This document shows, piece after piece, positions 50,160 through 63,930 of a DNA stretch of 64,000 bases; positions within the stretch are counted from its first letter, which is position 1, and every line of letters starts with the position of its first letter. The position numbers and the translations under genes were made by a program. The notes below the pieces were generated by a model, which worked only from the letters and a program-made list of their open reading frames with translations, did no database searches and had not been told where the DNA came from. This DNA is from Scortum barcoo. Taxonomy: Eukaryota > Chordata > Actinopteri > Centrarchiformes > Terapontidae. The stretch lies in the NCBI GenBank assembly GCA_023238725.1, contig CM041551.1, forward strand, positions 1,640,104 through 1,704,103. The letters are read 5' to 3'.

Positions 50160-50790
50160 ATACTATACATAAAGGAACATCCTGGATTTCACAATGGATA
50201 AAATCTCTGGACTGATAAGAGCATGGTCATCTACCTTTAAAGTCACATACAGCTTAGTGTCATAAGCATAGTCATGGAAATTTATTCTTAAATTGTGTAT
50301 AATTTGGCCAGGAGGTAAAATATGAAGAGAGGAGCAGCGGGACCAAGCATAGAGCCCTGAGGTACTTCATATTTCCCATCAGTAAATACTTATTTAATAA
50401 TGTTACAAGACACTGTGTAAGATAAGACTCTAACAGTGTAAGAGCCAGGCCGGAGAAAAAGAGAAATTGGTTGTGATAGTATCAAAAGCCACACTGAGAT
50501 GCAGTAATAGAAACGCAGGGGTAGAATTCGAATCAATAGTAAGAAAAAGGTCATTTATCACTTTAGTAAGTGCAGTTTCATTGGAATGAAATCACACTGA
50601 AAAGGTTCAAAAAGTTTATTGTAAATTATGTTCGACAAAAGCTGCAGTGACAAAAGTCTTTTAAAATGACTGGAAGGTTAGAGACTGGCCAGCTTTATTT
50701 AGACAAGGTGAGGTTTCTTAACTAAATGTTTAACCACAGCAGTCTGAAAGCTAGTGAGGACAGTGCTAGCTGTAGTCTTAAATTAACAAT
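50160..50790 (-). pseudogene. Heavily decayed LINE reverse transcriptase fragment
   Basis: Read on the minus strand: SFQTAVVKHLVKKPHLV (about 50,755-50,700), FEPFQCDF (about 50,610), ETALTKVINDLFLTID and LLLHLSVAFDTI (RT motif A, about 50,580-50,470), then a decayed GSMLGPLL-type block (about 50,350) and YAYDTKLYV in place of the YADD box (about 50,270-50,243). Several stops and frameshifts. The pattern matches non-LTR reverse transcriptases common in fish; the exact clade is uncertain. Confidence 0.7.
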
Positions 50791-50794
50791 ATTC

Positions 50795-52480
50795 ACCTTT
50801 GTTGATACCAGAGATGGTCAGAGAGTTGAAAAGTTAGGTGATTTGGGGATGCATGGGGATTTGGGGTCAAGGAAATAGATTTTTTTGCAGCAGACAGAGC
50901 ATTTTGCAGTTAAATACACCCTCATGCTATGCAAGGTAGAAACGCTTGCTTTGTGGCATTTCATTTCCAATTTCCCACAGGCCTTCTTAAGAACGCTTTT
51001 CCTCTGTAAACTTTGTTGACTTTGTTGATTTTTGGTAAACTGAATCTAGAGCAGTAGAAGCAGCTGTGTTTAAGTCATTGATACAATCTTTTGACGAACA
51101 TGGTATTGTCCACACAGAAAGTGATATAGTAAGTGATGCAGACAGAGAAATGCCAATATGTTGCCTCAAAACATCCCTGTAGTGTCTCACTATCATCCTG
51201 TGACCATCTCCTCAGAGATCGCTTTAAGACTGTTTATATTGAACTGTTGTACCAGATCTGATCCTTTGTTTTACAATGGCTGTCATACACGAGTGTCATC
51301 ACAACCCAAGGCTAAGCTCAGAGCTAATCTAATAAAGCAGTAAAGGCTACCCCCAAAATGCTATGCCTGCTTTGCTTGTACTCAGTTAGATTAACACAGA
51401 AAAGCGTAAACAGCTGTTTCTGATCTCATAAAGTTAACAGTGGGTTAACATATAAGTGTTTCATCAATGGGTAATCTGCTCCAACTCTATGGCAACATGA
51501 TTTGTCCTGTCATTAAATAAAAAACTTTTATATTTCAAGGATTAACAACTATAGTCTTGGCATACAGACAGAATAATTTGTCTGCCTGGACGGTGGAGTT
51601 TGGAGTGGCTTTATATGTAGTCAAGAGAGTGTTTCTCTTTACTGGAGGTGTACCAGAGGTGTTTGTGCCTCGGAGATGTTATTAATTCCTTGCCAGGATT
51701 TTAAACAGTACCGTGTCTACGCTGCACGCGCTGACCTCCATTCGCTTTCACTGTATCCTTTGAAGGGAATACAAATAGCGTTTCATACAGCCGAATAAAC
51801 AAATGCTTAGTTTAACTGAGTGGCCTTTTACAGGGGGCTCAATGCCCTTCTTTTTACAATTTTCTCAGTTTTCTGAAATGTCAGCTCTCCTCTGCACGCT
51901 CTTTATCTTACCATCTAATTCCTGTCACAGAGGGAGCGGCAGAGAAAGACAGACGGGTTACCAGCCTCACTGATTTTTTATAGAGCAGTTATGGAGGCGT
52001 TGGCCTTTTTGGGGGTTTGAACAATGTTCTGGGAGCACTCTGTCATTTCTCACTCTATGACTTTTAGGAGCTTATGACGGATGGTTCACCGCCTCCCGCC
52101 TCTTCCACATTAAACTGAGAATGGTATCGCTCAAAGTAAGCCTGTAATGCACAAATAACCGGCAGCCATTTTAGAATAAATGCATGGCTGTGGCAGCGGG
52201 ATGCGGCAGACCTTTGGGTGAACCCGAAATGGAGCCTTCTGTTTCCTATTTAGCCAATGTCTGTGATCTGTCATATATACATATATGCAGATTACTCTCT
52301 ACCCACTCTGCCTCTGAAAGCTGTTTCAGATTCTGGGAGAGGAGAACAGCCACTCTCCTCTCATGTTAGACCAATACAGAGGTTTGCAGGTATACAGGGC
52401 AGATGTTTTGCTCTCCCTCTGAAACAATGTGTATATTTTTACAGAATACATTTTTATTCAATGCACCACTGAAGTTGGAG
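50795..52480. other. Intergenic sequence
   Basis: About 1.7 kb without a recognised gene or repeat. Confidence 0.4.
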
Positions 52481-52654
52481 GGGGGTTGTGTTTATCCATC
52501 TGTCTGTTGGTCTGTCTGTATTTCTGCATAATATATCTTGAAAAACGGATTTGGATGATATGTGGCTGACCGAGCCGTCAGTGCAAAGATCACTTTATTC
52601 ACATTTGGTCGGGTGCCTGATCTGGGATGTCTGCCATCATAAGCAGGTTTTTTT

Positions 52655-52728
52655 AAGATAAGATAAGATAAGATAAGATAAGATAAGATAAGATAAGATA
52701 AGATAAGATAAGATAAGATAAGATAAGG
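52655..52728. repeat. (AAGAT)n pentanucleotide repeat (LINE tail)
   Basis: About 14 copies of TAAGA/AAGAT, the tail of the minus-strand LINE, probably expanded as a microsatellite after insertion. Confidence 0.95.
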
Positions 52729-53460
52729 TAAAGGTCTTTTAATGATCCCACAGTGGGGAAATGTCACTGTTACAATAGCTCAACAACAACGGTTAAAGAT
52801 AGAGATTAAATGATAGAGACAATATAAATGCAAGAACACAAAAACAATATGTACAATAAATAGTAATAATAATAATAAGAAGAGAAGAGACAGTATTTAC
52901 ATACACAGCCTCACCCAGTTAGATGTGCAGTGGTGAGGTGTTATTGCACAGGTGAATATGGATATAAGTAATATCACAGATGTTGATGTTGATTTGTTAT
53001 TGCACAGATATGATTTCACAGTATAAATAAATGAGTGGAATAAAAATACTATAAAGTGCATAGCTAGGACATCAGTAAACATCAGTGCAATGATGAACAT
53101 CAGTAAACATCAGTCCTAAACATCAGTCCTGCTGTGGTATGCAAGAAGTGTTTGTTACAATGACAAAGATTCATAGAGCAGCATTGAACAGTCTGATGGT
53201 GTTTGGGATGAAGGACCTGTGGAAGCGCTCCTTCCTACACCTTGGGTGTCTGAGTCTGTTACTGAAGGAGCTGCTTAAGGCCCCCACAGTCTGATGCAGA
53301 GGGTGGGAGGTGTTGTCCATGATGATGTGGACAGTTTGGCCAGAGCCCTCCTCTCCCCCATCACCTCGATGGAGTCCAGGGAGGCAGCCACAGACTGAGC
53401 TGGTTCTTTTAATCAGTCTGTTGAGCATCTTCTTAGCAACTTCAGTGCAGAAACATGGGC
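52655..53460 (-). mobile_element. L2/CR1-group LINE, 5'-truncated, (TTATC)n tail
   Basis: The minus-strand C-terminal coding part (about 53,440-53,171) reads KKMLNRLIKRTSSVCGCLPG, then HIIMDNTSHPLHQTVGALSS and RLRHPRCRKERFHRSFIPNT, ending FNAAL. It is the same protein region and clade as the LINE at 27.4-27.8 kb. The 3' UTR ends CCCCACTGTGGGATCATTAA then AAGACC and a (TTATC)n tail, seen on the plus strand as (AAGAT)n at 52,655-52,728. Confidence 0.85.
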
Positions 53461-53549
53461 ACCAAACCACAACATAGCACATGGACACATTTATTAGATG
53501 AATCATTATTATTTGAATAGCTGTGCCATGGTGGGGAAACCCCAAGGCC

Positions 53550-56500
53550 TAAAATGTCACTAATATTCTGCGAGGAAACTTCGCAACAACACACAGAGAG
53601 GAGAGGTAGTCAACGAACAGTAGATGTTACATAATCAGCTGAGCAAATGTGGTAACTTAATGGCTACAAATTCCAGTATTTCTGTACTCCACACCAAAAT
53701 AATCTGTGAAAAATGTGTGAGATAGCTACAGTCATAGAAATACTACCTCTGCTAATTTTAAGCTAGTAGTTTACAATGTAAATCACTGTTACAATGTTTG
53801 TGGCAAATTTACATCCATTCATTCATGACTTCTGTTCTGCCATGCTCCACTAATAGTATGTACCTGTTGTTGTAACATTTTAAACCACAGAATAGAAATA
53901 TTTGCTTCACTCTCACTGATTATTGCGTCATTCTTTTTGTATTGCCACGGACCACATGAAACACTATTTCTTTGTACTGTACTGCACTGCATACAGATGG
54001 ATAACAAAAAAGTCTTATCCTTTAGCTTATAAAAAATGGAAATAGAAAAACAGTTTTTCTCTTGGCTGGGATGGAACAGTATATTGATAAAACCAATCTG
54101 AAAAGAAAGCTGAGTGCACCGTAGAGAGAGAAGGAGGGATCTGGAATCCTCAATCCTACCGACGAGCACGAGTGACTAGTGAAAATTAATTATTTTGAAA
54201 AGGGAGCTGTTTAATAAGAGGAGCCAGTGGTATAATTTTTTTAGGTTTAAATAAATTAAATAAAAGGCTCACACATTTATATGAATGACCTCATAACTTG
54301 AAAACCTGATCACATATCAGCAACTCTTATTGGCGTTTTAGCATTTACACTTTGAGTAACTTTTTTTTTTCTTCAAACAGAAAATGTACCTGCATTCATT
54401 TTTAACCCTGTGTGGTCCTCTAATGCTTGACTTTTCCCATCTCTCTCTCCCTTCCTTTCCTTTGATCTCTCCACTGGTAACTGTCAAAAAAGGCACAAAA
54501 AGCCACAGAAAAATAATGTGTCAGTGTGAATGAATATTATGCTTCAATGCTGTGTAACTTCATGTCATGACAAAGACAAGAACCAAGACAAGAGGATCTG
54601 GAGGACAGAAATAAAAGACTGGAGTTATGAAATCTGTCTGTCTGCCTCTCCACACACCCAGCTCTGCTCCGTAAACTTGTCTTTTGGCTGCACTGACTGA
54701 AAAAAGAGCCCTGCACCACTCTAATATGCAAATACACATTGTGCTATCTCAACACACCTTTGACTCTTCAAAGGCATATTTAGAAAACCTCAGCAGTGAT
54801 CTGAGAGGATATTTGGGAATTGAGCATCATAAATAAAATCAAGGGGTGATTCTTTAACATAACCTTTCCTAAAGATGAATAAGAATGTATCTTCTATTGC
54901 ACACAAGGCTCCAGCATCCTCTCCTGCCTTCCTACTTTCTTCTTCCTGGCAATGGTTAACATCTCCTGCAGGCACTGAGAGGAAGGTTCAAAGTTAGAAG
55001 ACTATATCTGTAGGAAAGTCATTAACGCTTGTTTTTTATCTTGTATGAACGCTAATAAAATGTTTTCTCATGCTATATTATGTTTTTGTAAACTTGTTGC
55101 TAGCTGTTGAGAGACTGTCATCACTAGTAAAAAAAGTTTTATTGTTGAAATGTCTTAAAAAACCTTTTATGTTCTGCTGACAAGCAGCCTCTTGTGGTCA
55201 TGTGAATTATAAATTATGACTCTTTGAACCAAAGGGGGAGGCAGTGTGCTGTTGCTGTAGTGCTGCAAAATCTCTCAGAGAGGAGGTGGAGGTGGTTGGT
55301 TGGGCGATAAAAACATCTTTCACACCAGAGACCCATTACCCACATCCCATTTCTTGCCAGTTAGTATATCTTTGTACCATGGCCACAATGTGTCTCAAAC
55401 CTTAACCAACCCACTGTTGAGCGTTAACCTGACCAAACCTTAGCCATAGAGGTATCGGAGCAGAAAACGCTCCTATCAATTAATTCTGTACATTATCAGT
55501 CAGGCACTCACATGCAAAGTCCTCCTGCCAATAGGGCACTGCTACCAACTTAGAATCAGTAGAATAACATAAAACCAACAGCATGAATATATATCCCGTC
55601 ACCTAAATGTGTGTCGAAGTGCATCGTCGCATATGTAAGAGATCCTCATGAAACACGGACCCACTGTTGAAAACACGACTCAGTAATAGTATAATCAACT
55701 ATCAATCATTAATTAATCATGAATTAATTATTATTAAGTTATTATCAAATTGACCAGTTGAGTTTAAAGTTTGCAATGACACAACCACATTATTTTCTTC
55801 ACTATCATTTATAGTTTTCCTGTGTCATCAAATAAAAGAGATTATGATCCAGTGTGGTTCTAAATTGAAACACTTTACAAACCACATAGCTTTAAGACTT
55901 TTCTGGCCTCTGTTACATGGCTGATTTAAGACTTTAGAGGAAAATCCAGCTGATAAATATTTAACAGTGGTGAACATTGATCTGCTGCATATTCTCTAAC
56001 AGTCTCCATTAGTGAGCAGAAGCTAGCTCTGATCGCTGCAGCTTATTGGACATCAGCAGGCTGCTCTGTGGAATGCAACGTGACAAGCCATGAAGTGTGC
56101 TGCCTGCTGGGTGATTGATAAGCGTTATCAAGGCAAGATAGAAGGAAATTGCTGTTGTCCATCTAATTTGTACTCATTGATCTATCTGAATGCTGGAGGG
56201 AGGGAGAGATAGAAAAGAAAGAAGAGTGGTTAATGTTGCCACACTGGATGCAGGTGGTCAGCAGCAATGCAGAGCTTCACATTACCTGCACCCCGAGAGA
56301 GCGGAGGGTCTCCTCTGTAGGAGGTACAACAGAGGAGTTTGGCACTAATGCAGTCAAAGAAATCATAGTAGGGCTAGAGAATAATTCCTTATTAGTGTTT
56401 ATTGTCTCTTAATATAATCAGAGAAACTATGTCTAGGTTCACACAAAACACATTTCAGACTTGAATAAAATTTGAAAACTGCTTCTAAAGAACAAGCTAC

Positions 56501-57930
56501 ATCCACCAATTCCATAATTCATGTGAAATCTAAGTAAGTATGTTATGTTTTTCACAAGGGAAATTTGTACTTAATGTGTTGTATTTGTGCATTAACTTAG
56601 GAATATGCAACATATAAGAACAAAACTGAAATTATGAAGGTTTTCTGACACAGAGATCCTCACATGTTAAATGTTTCCAAACAAATGTTTTATTGAACTA
56701 GCATTAAATATGTGGTGCTTCCAAGGACCCTCTGAGTTCTCAGGAAGATCTCAGAAAGCCCCCCTCAAAATATTTTTTGAAAAATATTTACTTTACTTTT
56801 TGTTAACTTTTAAGCTGTGAAGTTTTGAGTCATTCCCGCACTACAGTTTGAAAGATTCCCATCAGTGCGAGTCTTGTATCATTTTCCCTTTGTACGAAAC
56901 ACAAAAGTACATTTGTTTCATTTATATTAATTGCAAAACCAGTATAGCCAAAGCTAACAAGACTATGGAATTTTCATCCTCCTGTTTTTGCACAACATTA
57001 AAAAGATATGTAGGTATTTGTTCCAAACACCAAAGTATTAGACTTTAGAAGTATTAAAATCCAGACCTGATAATACATTTGGACCAAGGTGATGGACCTA
57101 ACATAGCTACAAAGCAGTAGTATAGAAGTGATCATGTAGGTGCACTATTAGTATGAAATTGATACCTCCCTACTACTGGAAGGTCTGCATGAGCAGTACC
57201 ATGGCTGAGCACACAAAAAAGAGCACGGTGTTCCAAAACACAAGCTTAATTGTCCATATTGTTTATTGAATGTGACCTGAAGCAGTACAGCAGACACACA
57301 CAGCCGAAACAGAAACAGAAAAGTTTAGTACCAACGATAAGACAAAATCAATAAAAAGAAGCTAAGGAATCAGCAAAAACTTATTATTATTATTTTCTGG
57401 TGTTTGTGATTGTAAGGGATCTAATGTGTGCTGGGACAAAAAAAAACAATACAAGTTTTTTAAAGTTTTCCCACACATGAAAATAATATGCTGTGAACTT
57501 GGCACCTGGGCAATGCGTCTCCTATAACTGAAATGGGTAACCATGTTTTTTTAAACAGTCCCACAAAAAAATGAAACAAACGTTGGCCTAATGGCAGCAG
57601 GAAGCCAGCAGCAGGGGAGGAGAGTTTGAGCACAACGCCCCAAAGTGTGCCTAAGAAAGGTATGGTCTGCCAGCAGGGAGTCAGTCTCATTACACAGAGC
57701 CTTACATGGGATGTTAAGCTCTCCACAGCCGTGGTTCCTCATTGGTCCAGGAGGAGACTGGGAACCACAAAGGGAAAGTGAGACTCAAACCTCTGTCTTA
57801 TCATCTTACCTCATTTTTCTCCACCCGCGCAATCTCCCTAAAGCTCCCCTGCAAAACAGTGGATGCAATATTTTGTGACAGAATCTCTCAGACTATTAGG
57901 CAAACTTAGGCACCAGAGGCACCTCTGGGG
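53550..57930. other. Intergenic sequence
   Basis: About 4.4 kb, AT-rich, no gene and no classified repeat recognised. Short reading frames only. Confidence 0.4.
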
Positions 57931-57933
<3 letters not shown>

Positions 57934-57995
<62 letters not shown>

Positions 57996-58003
57996 CTCTC
58001 TCT
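57934..58003. repeat. (CT)n(ATCT)n compound microsatellite
   Basis: CT dinucleotides to about 57,966, then seven ATCT-type units, then CT again. Confidence 0.95.
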
Positions 58004-58093
58004 GCTGGCAACACAGCTGTTACCTCTCAGAGATGAACACTCACATGCTCACACATACATATGCACACAAGTATTCCCTCATGCACATTCACC

Positions 58094-58094
58094 C

Positions 58095-58136
<42 letters not shown>

Positions 58137-58169
58137 CTCACACATGAACATGAACACTCACTCCTATCT

Positions 58170-58206
<37 letters not shown>
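58094..58206. repeat. Two (CA)n microsatellites
   Basis: CA runs at about 58,097-58,133 and 58,171-58,206, separated by about 37 bp of ACATGAACATGAAC-like sequence. Confidence 0.95.
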
Positions 58207-58208
<2 letters not shown>

Positions 58209-58209
58209 G

Positions 58210-61200
58210 AAACACAGTGCCCTCGGCAACAGTAAACTCATCTTTGCTTTATTCTGCAATTCTTCACTGCAGCAGCTACAACAGCAGTTTCAGAGCGATG
58301 CATATTTTATGGAAACACAGAGTCACATACAAGAGGACATGAAGGAAAGGAAAAATGAAGTGATATTAGGCAAGAAAAGCAGGACACTTTATTGCTTCAG
58401 ATTCACATCAGAATGTGTGAACTAATGGGAGTACATTGGTTATGAGAACTGATGGAAAAAAAACAACTTAGTTTCCACTGGTCTGGTGTTCAGTCATGCC
58501 AATAGTTTGGATTTAGTATGTAGCTCTTCCTCCAGCAGAATACAATGTAGGTGGGTAAAATGTTGTTTGTGGTATTCAAAGCTTTGAGAAATTCATCCAT
58601 TCACCCTTTTTATGGCCTGCTTGTCTGTTAAAGCAACTGTGTCTCTGAGAAGTTATTTTTGTGTACAGATAATATTAACAGTAATTTTTGAAGAAAATGG
58701 TTCAGATGATTTTTGAACACAATTATGAACTGTTGTTATTTTAAAATTCTGGCAAGTTGCAAAGACATTGATACTGAACAAACAGTATGAATAAATAATA
58801 TTTATGAAATATATTTCATTTGTTTCCTAAATATCCAATCTTGCTATACATTATCCATCTGTAGCATACAGCATAATTTAACTTTGTGGCTCATTTTAGG
58901 TACTTTACCAACAACCAAAGCTGTTCAGGTAAAAATAACGGTTTAACACACACCATCTGCAGTGGCCTAAAGCCTGAAAGACAGCTTGACAATCAACCCT
59001 GAACTGAAACCACAATCTTTACCTAACGTTGGCCAAAGTCCTTCTGTTGCAGTGTTTAATTAACCTATAAAACTGTTGCCTGTGAACATCCAGGCATTAT
59101 GTATTTTCATGTATCACTATATAACTGGAAAAACAACATAGTAATATATGAACTTGATTTCTAGTAGACAGCGTAAAAGAATTCTTACTTAAAAGTTGAG
59201 CTTCAAAATAAGGGTCTTGACCCTTTGTAATTTGTGTGAACAAAGTATGGTTTTATATTGTTTTTATCCATTCTGCTGTGGTTTAATAAATATTTTACCC
59301 CTGCACCACCATCCAAGTCACTGTATGTTGTAGGGTTATTTGATTATGGTCTGATGTTTAGAAATGATTGAGGCATGAAATTCTTTTTTTTTTTTAGCCA
59401 TTTCTACATTTTCAGGACTCTGCTTAAACCAGGGTGTGTGGTCATGTGATGTGTAAGGAAAGGAACATTCCCTTTTATTTATTACATGAGAACCCTCACT
59501 TCTGTTTCAGCTAGCAGCCGTTTTTTTAACCTTTTGTTTGTTGTCTATTCAGACATTGTATTATATGCACAGTGAACCTCCGTGATGGAACCGCAGAGAG
59601 GTTTACTGGGAGATTTGTGTCTGTACTTTGGTCACAGCACTGGGAGAAGACAGAGCACTGCTGTGTGATCCAGACTGCAGCACAGGAATACAGCTCTCCT
59701 AAATGATGCGGTTATGGAGTGAAATCCCATTATCCTGCAACTGGGAGAGGCGGAAATGTACAGAGGTGTTGATTTGCTGTCAAAGGTGAATGTTAAGGCT
59801 GCAGAATTTTCACCTTTGTCTAGACTCACCCGGGGGAGTGTGGACGAGTAAATTTATTTGGTGGCTCTGTTGGAAAATGACACATCAAATACCAAGCAGA
59901 GTGTTTTTTTTTTAAGTTTTTTTAATAAAAGCACCTTCTGCTACAGTAGGTTTAATCACAGCTCAGATCGATAAATGGAGAAGATATTAAATTCACTTAT
60001 TATTTCCAAACAGTTTGGTCACATTCTGTGTAATTATAATGGATTAATCAATGTTTTTAAGATGAGAAGTGGTGAAAAGAGACTAAGTCCATTTACTCTG
60101 ATGCTGAAGAAGATAATACGAATCATAATAATAAGTGCAATTCTGAGGCACTTTTACTTATAATTTAGTTTACTATTTATTTTTACTCTCCTTTGGCTAC
60201 TGTTTGCTTAGCACATTACAATTTTACACACAAACCATATTATTAGCTTGCGAGTGTGCAAGCAGTCAGCCAATGAGCGATTTTCCTTTTTGGACTATTT
60301 GAAGGATTTGCAGAGTTCAGAAGAGGTGAAAGTACCCAGTATTATGCAAGAAAAAAGTACAGAGAATTCCCAAAAATATATTACATTATTTTGTGTAACA
60401 GAAGTATGGTGAGTTAAATCTTTATTTCCGACCCCCAGGTTGAAAACACTGGATGAACGTAACCAACAGCGTAGTCAAATGAGCTCCAGTTAAAAGATTA
60501 ATTCTAGATTAGTATTTGGATGCAATTTCTTTCTGGTCAGTGGTTGGTCAGTTTATATCAAATGTTACACAAATAGGATGAACTCATGTCTTGTTTTGTT
60601 GAGGACTAATTTCAGCCATGGATTAGTCCACATTTGGTGCTGTAGTGAGTATTCAGGGCAGTGTCTGTGATATTTAATACAGTGTTTGTGTTCATGGTAA
60701 TGAAGGAACTCGGAGCAGCAGAGTGAGTCATTAATGTGTTTTTAGTAGTTTTGGACAACAATGGAGGTCATTGGCACAGAGGAAAAGATGTATCAGACTT
60801 TAGATAAACACACACTACTTGTTAGTGGGAAACATTTATTCTGGGTTTGTGTCTTTTCATGGTATTATTTAGAAAAATATAGAATATCATCTTACTTATT
60901 TTTAAATACATTCAGTTAAATGCTCTTTCAATACAGAAATTATGAATGCTGCTTTATAATGGACGATGTTTACGTCTTGGCTTGCATCTTTTACCAAAGA
61001 AAGGATCAGAATACTTGTTCAAATACTATTTCAAGTACTTGACATTGTGGGGTTAGAGAGTTTTAGAAAATGGTCAAATTTCAAAAGTAATACATCCATT
61101 GTGTATTTGTATTAAATACACTCTCTATGAGTAAACGCATATATGTATAAGGTAAATGAAAACATGAAAACCCTTTTTTCCATCTTTTCTAATGAGCTGA

Positions 61201-62600
61201 GTTAACTAGATGCTTGTTAAGAGCAAACTAATAAAGCACAGCACAGTGAGCACAGCTCAGAGTTATAAAAAAACACACTTGGACACATACACAAATCAGT
61301 GTCAGTGACCTGCAATCATACGTTCACACCTTCAGGGAAAGGAACTTCATAAACTAATGGATGAATTGCCTCGCTTATTTTCCCCCTCCTCATCTCCCGT
61401 TTTGGCTCGCCTCTTCACAATTAAGTTGCCTGGAGCTGAGCATAGCTTGCATTTATCAGACAACTTTCTGCCTCTTTATGGCTCTGTATGTAAAGCTGTT
61501 GATTTATTCAGGCGAATATTTGCTGTATGTTGCAGGCTGAAAATTACAATATGGTTTATTAATCTTTGATCATTACCAGATGATGGGTTCTTAGTTTAAG
61601 ATAATTTCCAGAGAAGGAAACTAAATATATTGGAAACCTATTACTGTTAATATTTACCAGCCACTACTATTACATATTTTTGTCTTATGTTGACTTTTAG
61701 AACTCACTAACAGACAAAATATTAAAGATATATTCTCAAAGACCTTCATCTAAATACTGTTAAGTCACTCAATCTATTGGTGAATGAGGTAACACAATAG
61801 TGACTGAACCTGTGGTCCACTGATGAAAGCCTGCAGTATTTGTAGGGTATTGGTGGCATTTGTAGTATTGGTGGCTTTCCCAGAAAAATCACAATTAGCG
61901 CTTTTAACAAGGCTTTTAACGCAACACACTCACTGATCCATTCATCTGTGTGTGAAGCAGCGTGCTGTTTTTTCCTGTCTCTGCTACCATTGTGAATATG
62001 TATGTATGTGAGTATTTACTGTGGGCAAACAAACTAAGAAAAGATCAGTGACTACAGGCGTTGAAACTGAAACTAAAAGTGAGGTCCAAAAACACACCTG
62101 CCACTATCAACTATCAACAAAATGAAAGACAACAACATGAAAATGTTTGAGATTATAATCAGGCTGGAGATTTGCTGTGCAGTACTCTCAGAGAGGTTGG
62201 TTAAAGTAAACCAAAGCTCCGTTCAGAAGGGATTACTGAAGATTAATTATTTGTAATTACTATTTCCTAATTTGAATCAAGTCGGCCGATCATGTCAGTG
62301 ATTCTCAGCCACAGTTTTAATTTCAGTCCCAAACCCTGCCTGTTATTCAGCTCACTCAGTGGTGGTCTGATAATTCTGCTGTCGCTCCACAGAAGCTCCT
62401 CTGGGTTTCGTCTCATTTTCACATGCTTTAGTGACCAATTGTGTCACTTCCCCAGTGGCAGTCAGTACACTGTTTAATTTCTGTCTGAGAAAGTAAAGAC
62501 ACTTGACATGGAAGCATTTAAAGAATAATTAGGGGCATTTCAACCTTTCTCGGTTTTTGTCACTTCATTATGCAGCTTTTTGTTTCTGCTCTTCGAGTGC
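58210..62600. other. Intergenic sequence
   Basis: About 4.4 kb with no recognised gene. The 61,340-61,580 part is non-repetitive with mixed composition (for example AAAGCTGTTGATTTATTCAG) and is a candidate conserved non-coding element. Confidence 0.4.
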
Positions 62601-62609
62601 TACTGTCTA

Positions 62610-63200
62610 TTACCCATTTAAAGGTGTAGTCTGTAAATCTTATTGTATTAAGAAGAAAGCTTGTTGATATTTGAACTCACCAGCCAAACAAATACACCCC
62701 TCCCCTCAGAGCTCTAGATCCCCTCCCCCAACCCAAATTCATGAACGTGCATTGCCAAGGCAACAAGCCAGATCAACCTGAACGCCATGCAGAAACCAAG
62801 CATTTTAAGCATTTTGTAGTCTTACACACATACCTGGTAAAGCAGGAATTCAGACTTTGTATTAACTGGCATCATAATGTAGTTATTTAGCTAACCATTT
62901 GATCTGTTTACAGGAAAGTGTGTTTTGGGATTATACTGCTCTAGTAAGATAAATTAATTCTAATTAATAACACTGATGTGTGACTTGCTTTATATTTATT
63001 GATTTTGACACACCAATTATGAAAGTGTCACTCACTGGAGACAAATGGAGAGGCGACCATTCACAGTAAACACAAATGAATTCAGAAGCACAGCAGAGAG
63101 AGAAGTAAAGCGACCTGGAAGTTGTACTCACACTAATTTTCTATAAAGCCAAGTCCACTCTCTTCTAAATTGTACTAAAGGCATCTTTAAGGGTCAAAAG
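62610..63200 (+). repeat. Unclassified interspersed repeat, copy 3 (longest)
   Basis: The first part (AAAGGTGTAGTCTGTAAATC, then AAATACACCCCTCCCCTC) resembles the ends of non-autonomous fish DNA elements. The 62,820-63,090 part matches the repeat at 44.5-44.8 kb: GGCATCATAATGTAGTTATT, TTTATTGATTTTGACACACC, CACTCACTGGAGACAAATGG and ACAAATGAATTC. True ends unknown. Confidence 0.6.
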
Positions 63201-63204
63201 AATC

Positions 63205-63775
63205 ATCAAAGAATTGAACTGGAAACGTAAATGTGTTCTGTCAACACTGATGATGATCATGAGTTTTGATGGGTATAAAAATATTGTCACCAGATCTCAA
63301 CCCAGCAGGCCGTCTCTGTTTTTTTTCCCACCATCTTTAGATAAAGCCATGCCCACTTCCATATGATGAAATCCTTGAGGGTTGCGTTCCCATGGAAACT
63401 GTGCTCATGCAGCTCCCAGGAAATATGACAGCTATGTAACTTGAATAAAAGTGATATGGGGTAGTGAATATGATGAATTCTCATTCACAAATGACAAATT
63501 AAATAAGAATAAGCTAGCTAGAGTGATATTTCCTTATATAGAGGGTGTCTGGTGTTGAGTAATAGGAAGCCTTAATTCTGACTTAGTTAACAGTTTGAGT
63601 CAATCAGAAATGTAAAACATGTTAAACAAGATAAAGTAATTGCCAGATGGAGTTAGCAGATCACAGATAGGCAGGACTATTGAAGGCTTTAAAAACAAGC
63701 GGTAAATCAATTGAAAATTAAATCAATTCTAAAACACACAGGTGACACACACTAGTGAAGGGCAGCAAGGACTGG
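63205..63775. other. Intergenic sequence
   Basis: About 570 bp, nothing recognised. Confidence 0.35.
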
Positions 63776-63779
63776 TGGG

Positions 63780-63930
63780 AAGTGGTAGCTTCATTTACTA
63801 TGAACTGAGGAAGCCTCGCAGATGAGAGGTGAAACATCTTCAAGAACCTCAAGCTAGTCTGGTATACATAGTGTACATTCTCTAAACTCTTAGAAATGAC
63901 CATGATCTGGATGACTGGATGAGACACATA
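63780..63930 (+). repeat. Dispersed fish repeat fragment
   Basis: ACTGAGGAAGCCTCGCAGAT then GAGAGGTGAAACATCTTCAA and, further on, GACCATGATCTGGATGACTG. This combination recurs across fish genomes as part of an interspersed repeat; the class is not determined from this fragment. Confidence 0.5.

Noticed and set aside
52655..52728. CRISPR-like regular repeat
   Set aside because: It is a pentanucleotide LINE tail without spacers, in a vertebrate genome.
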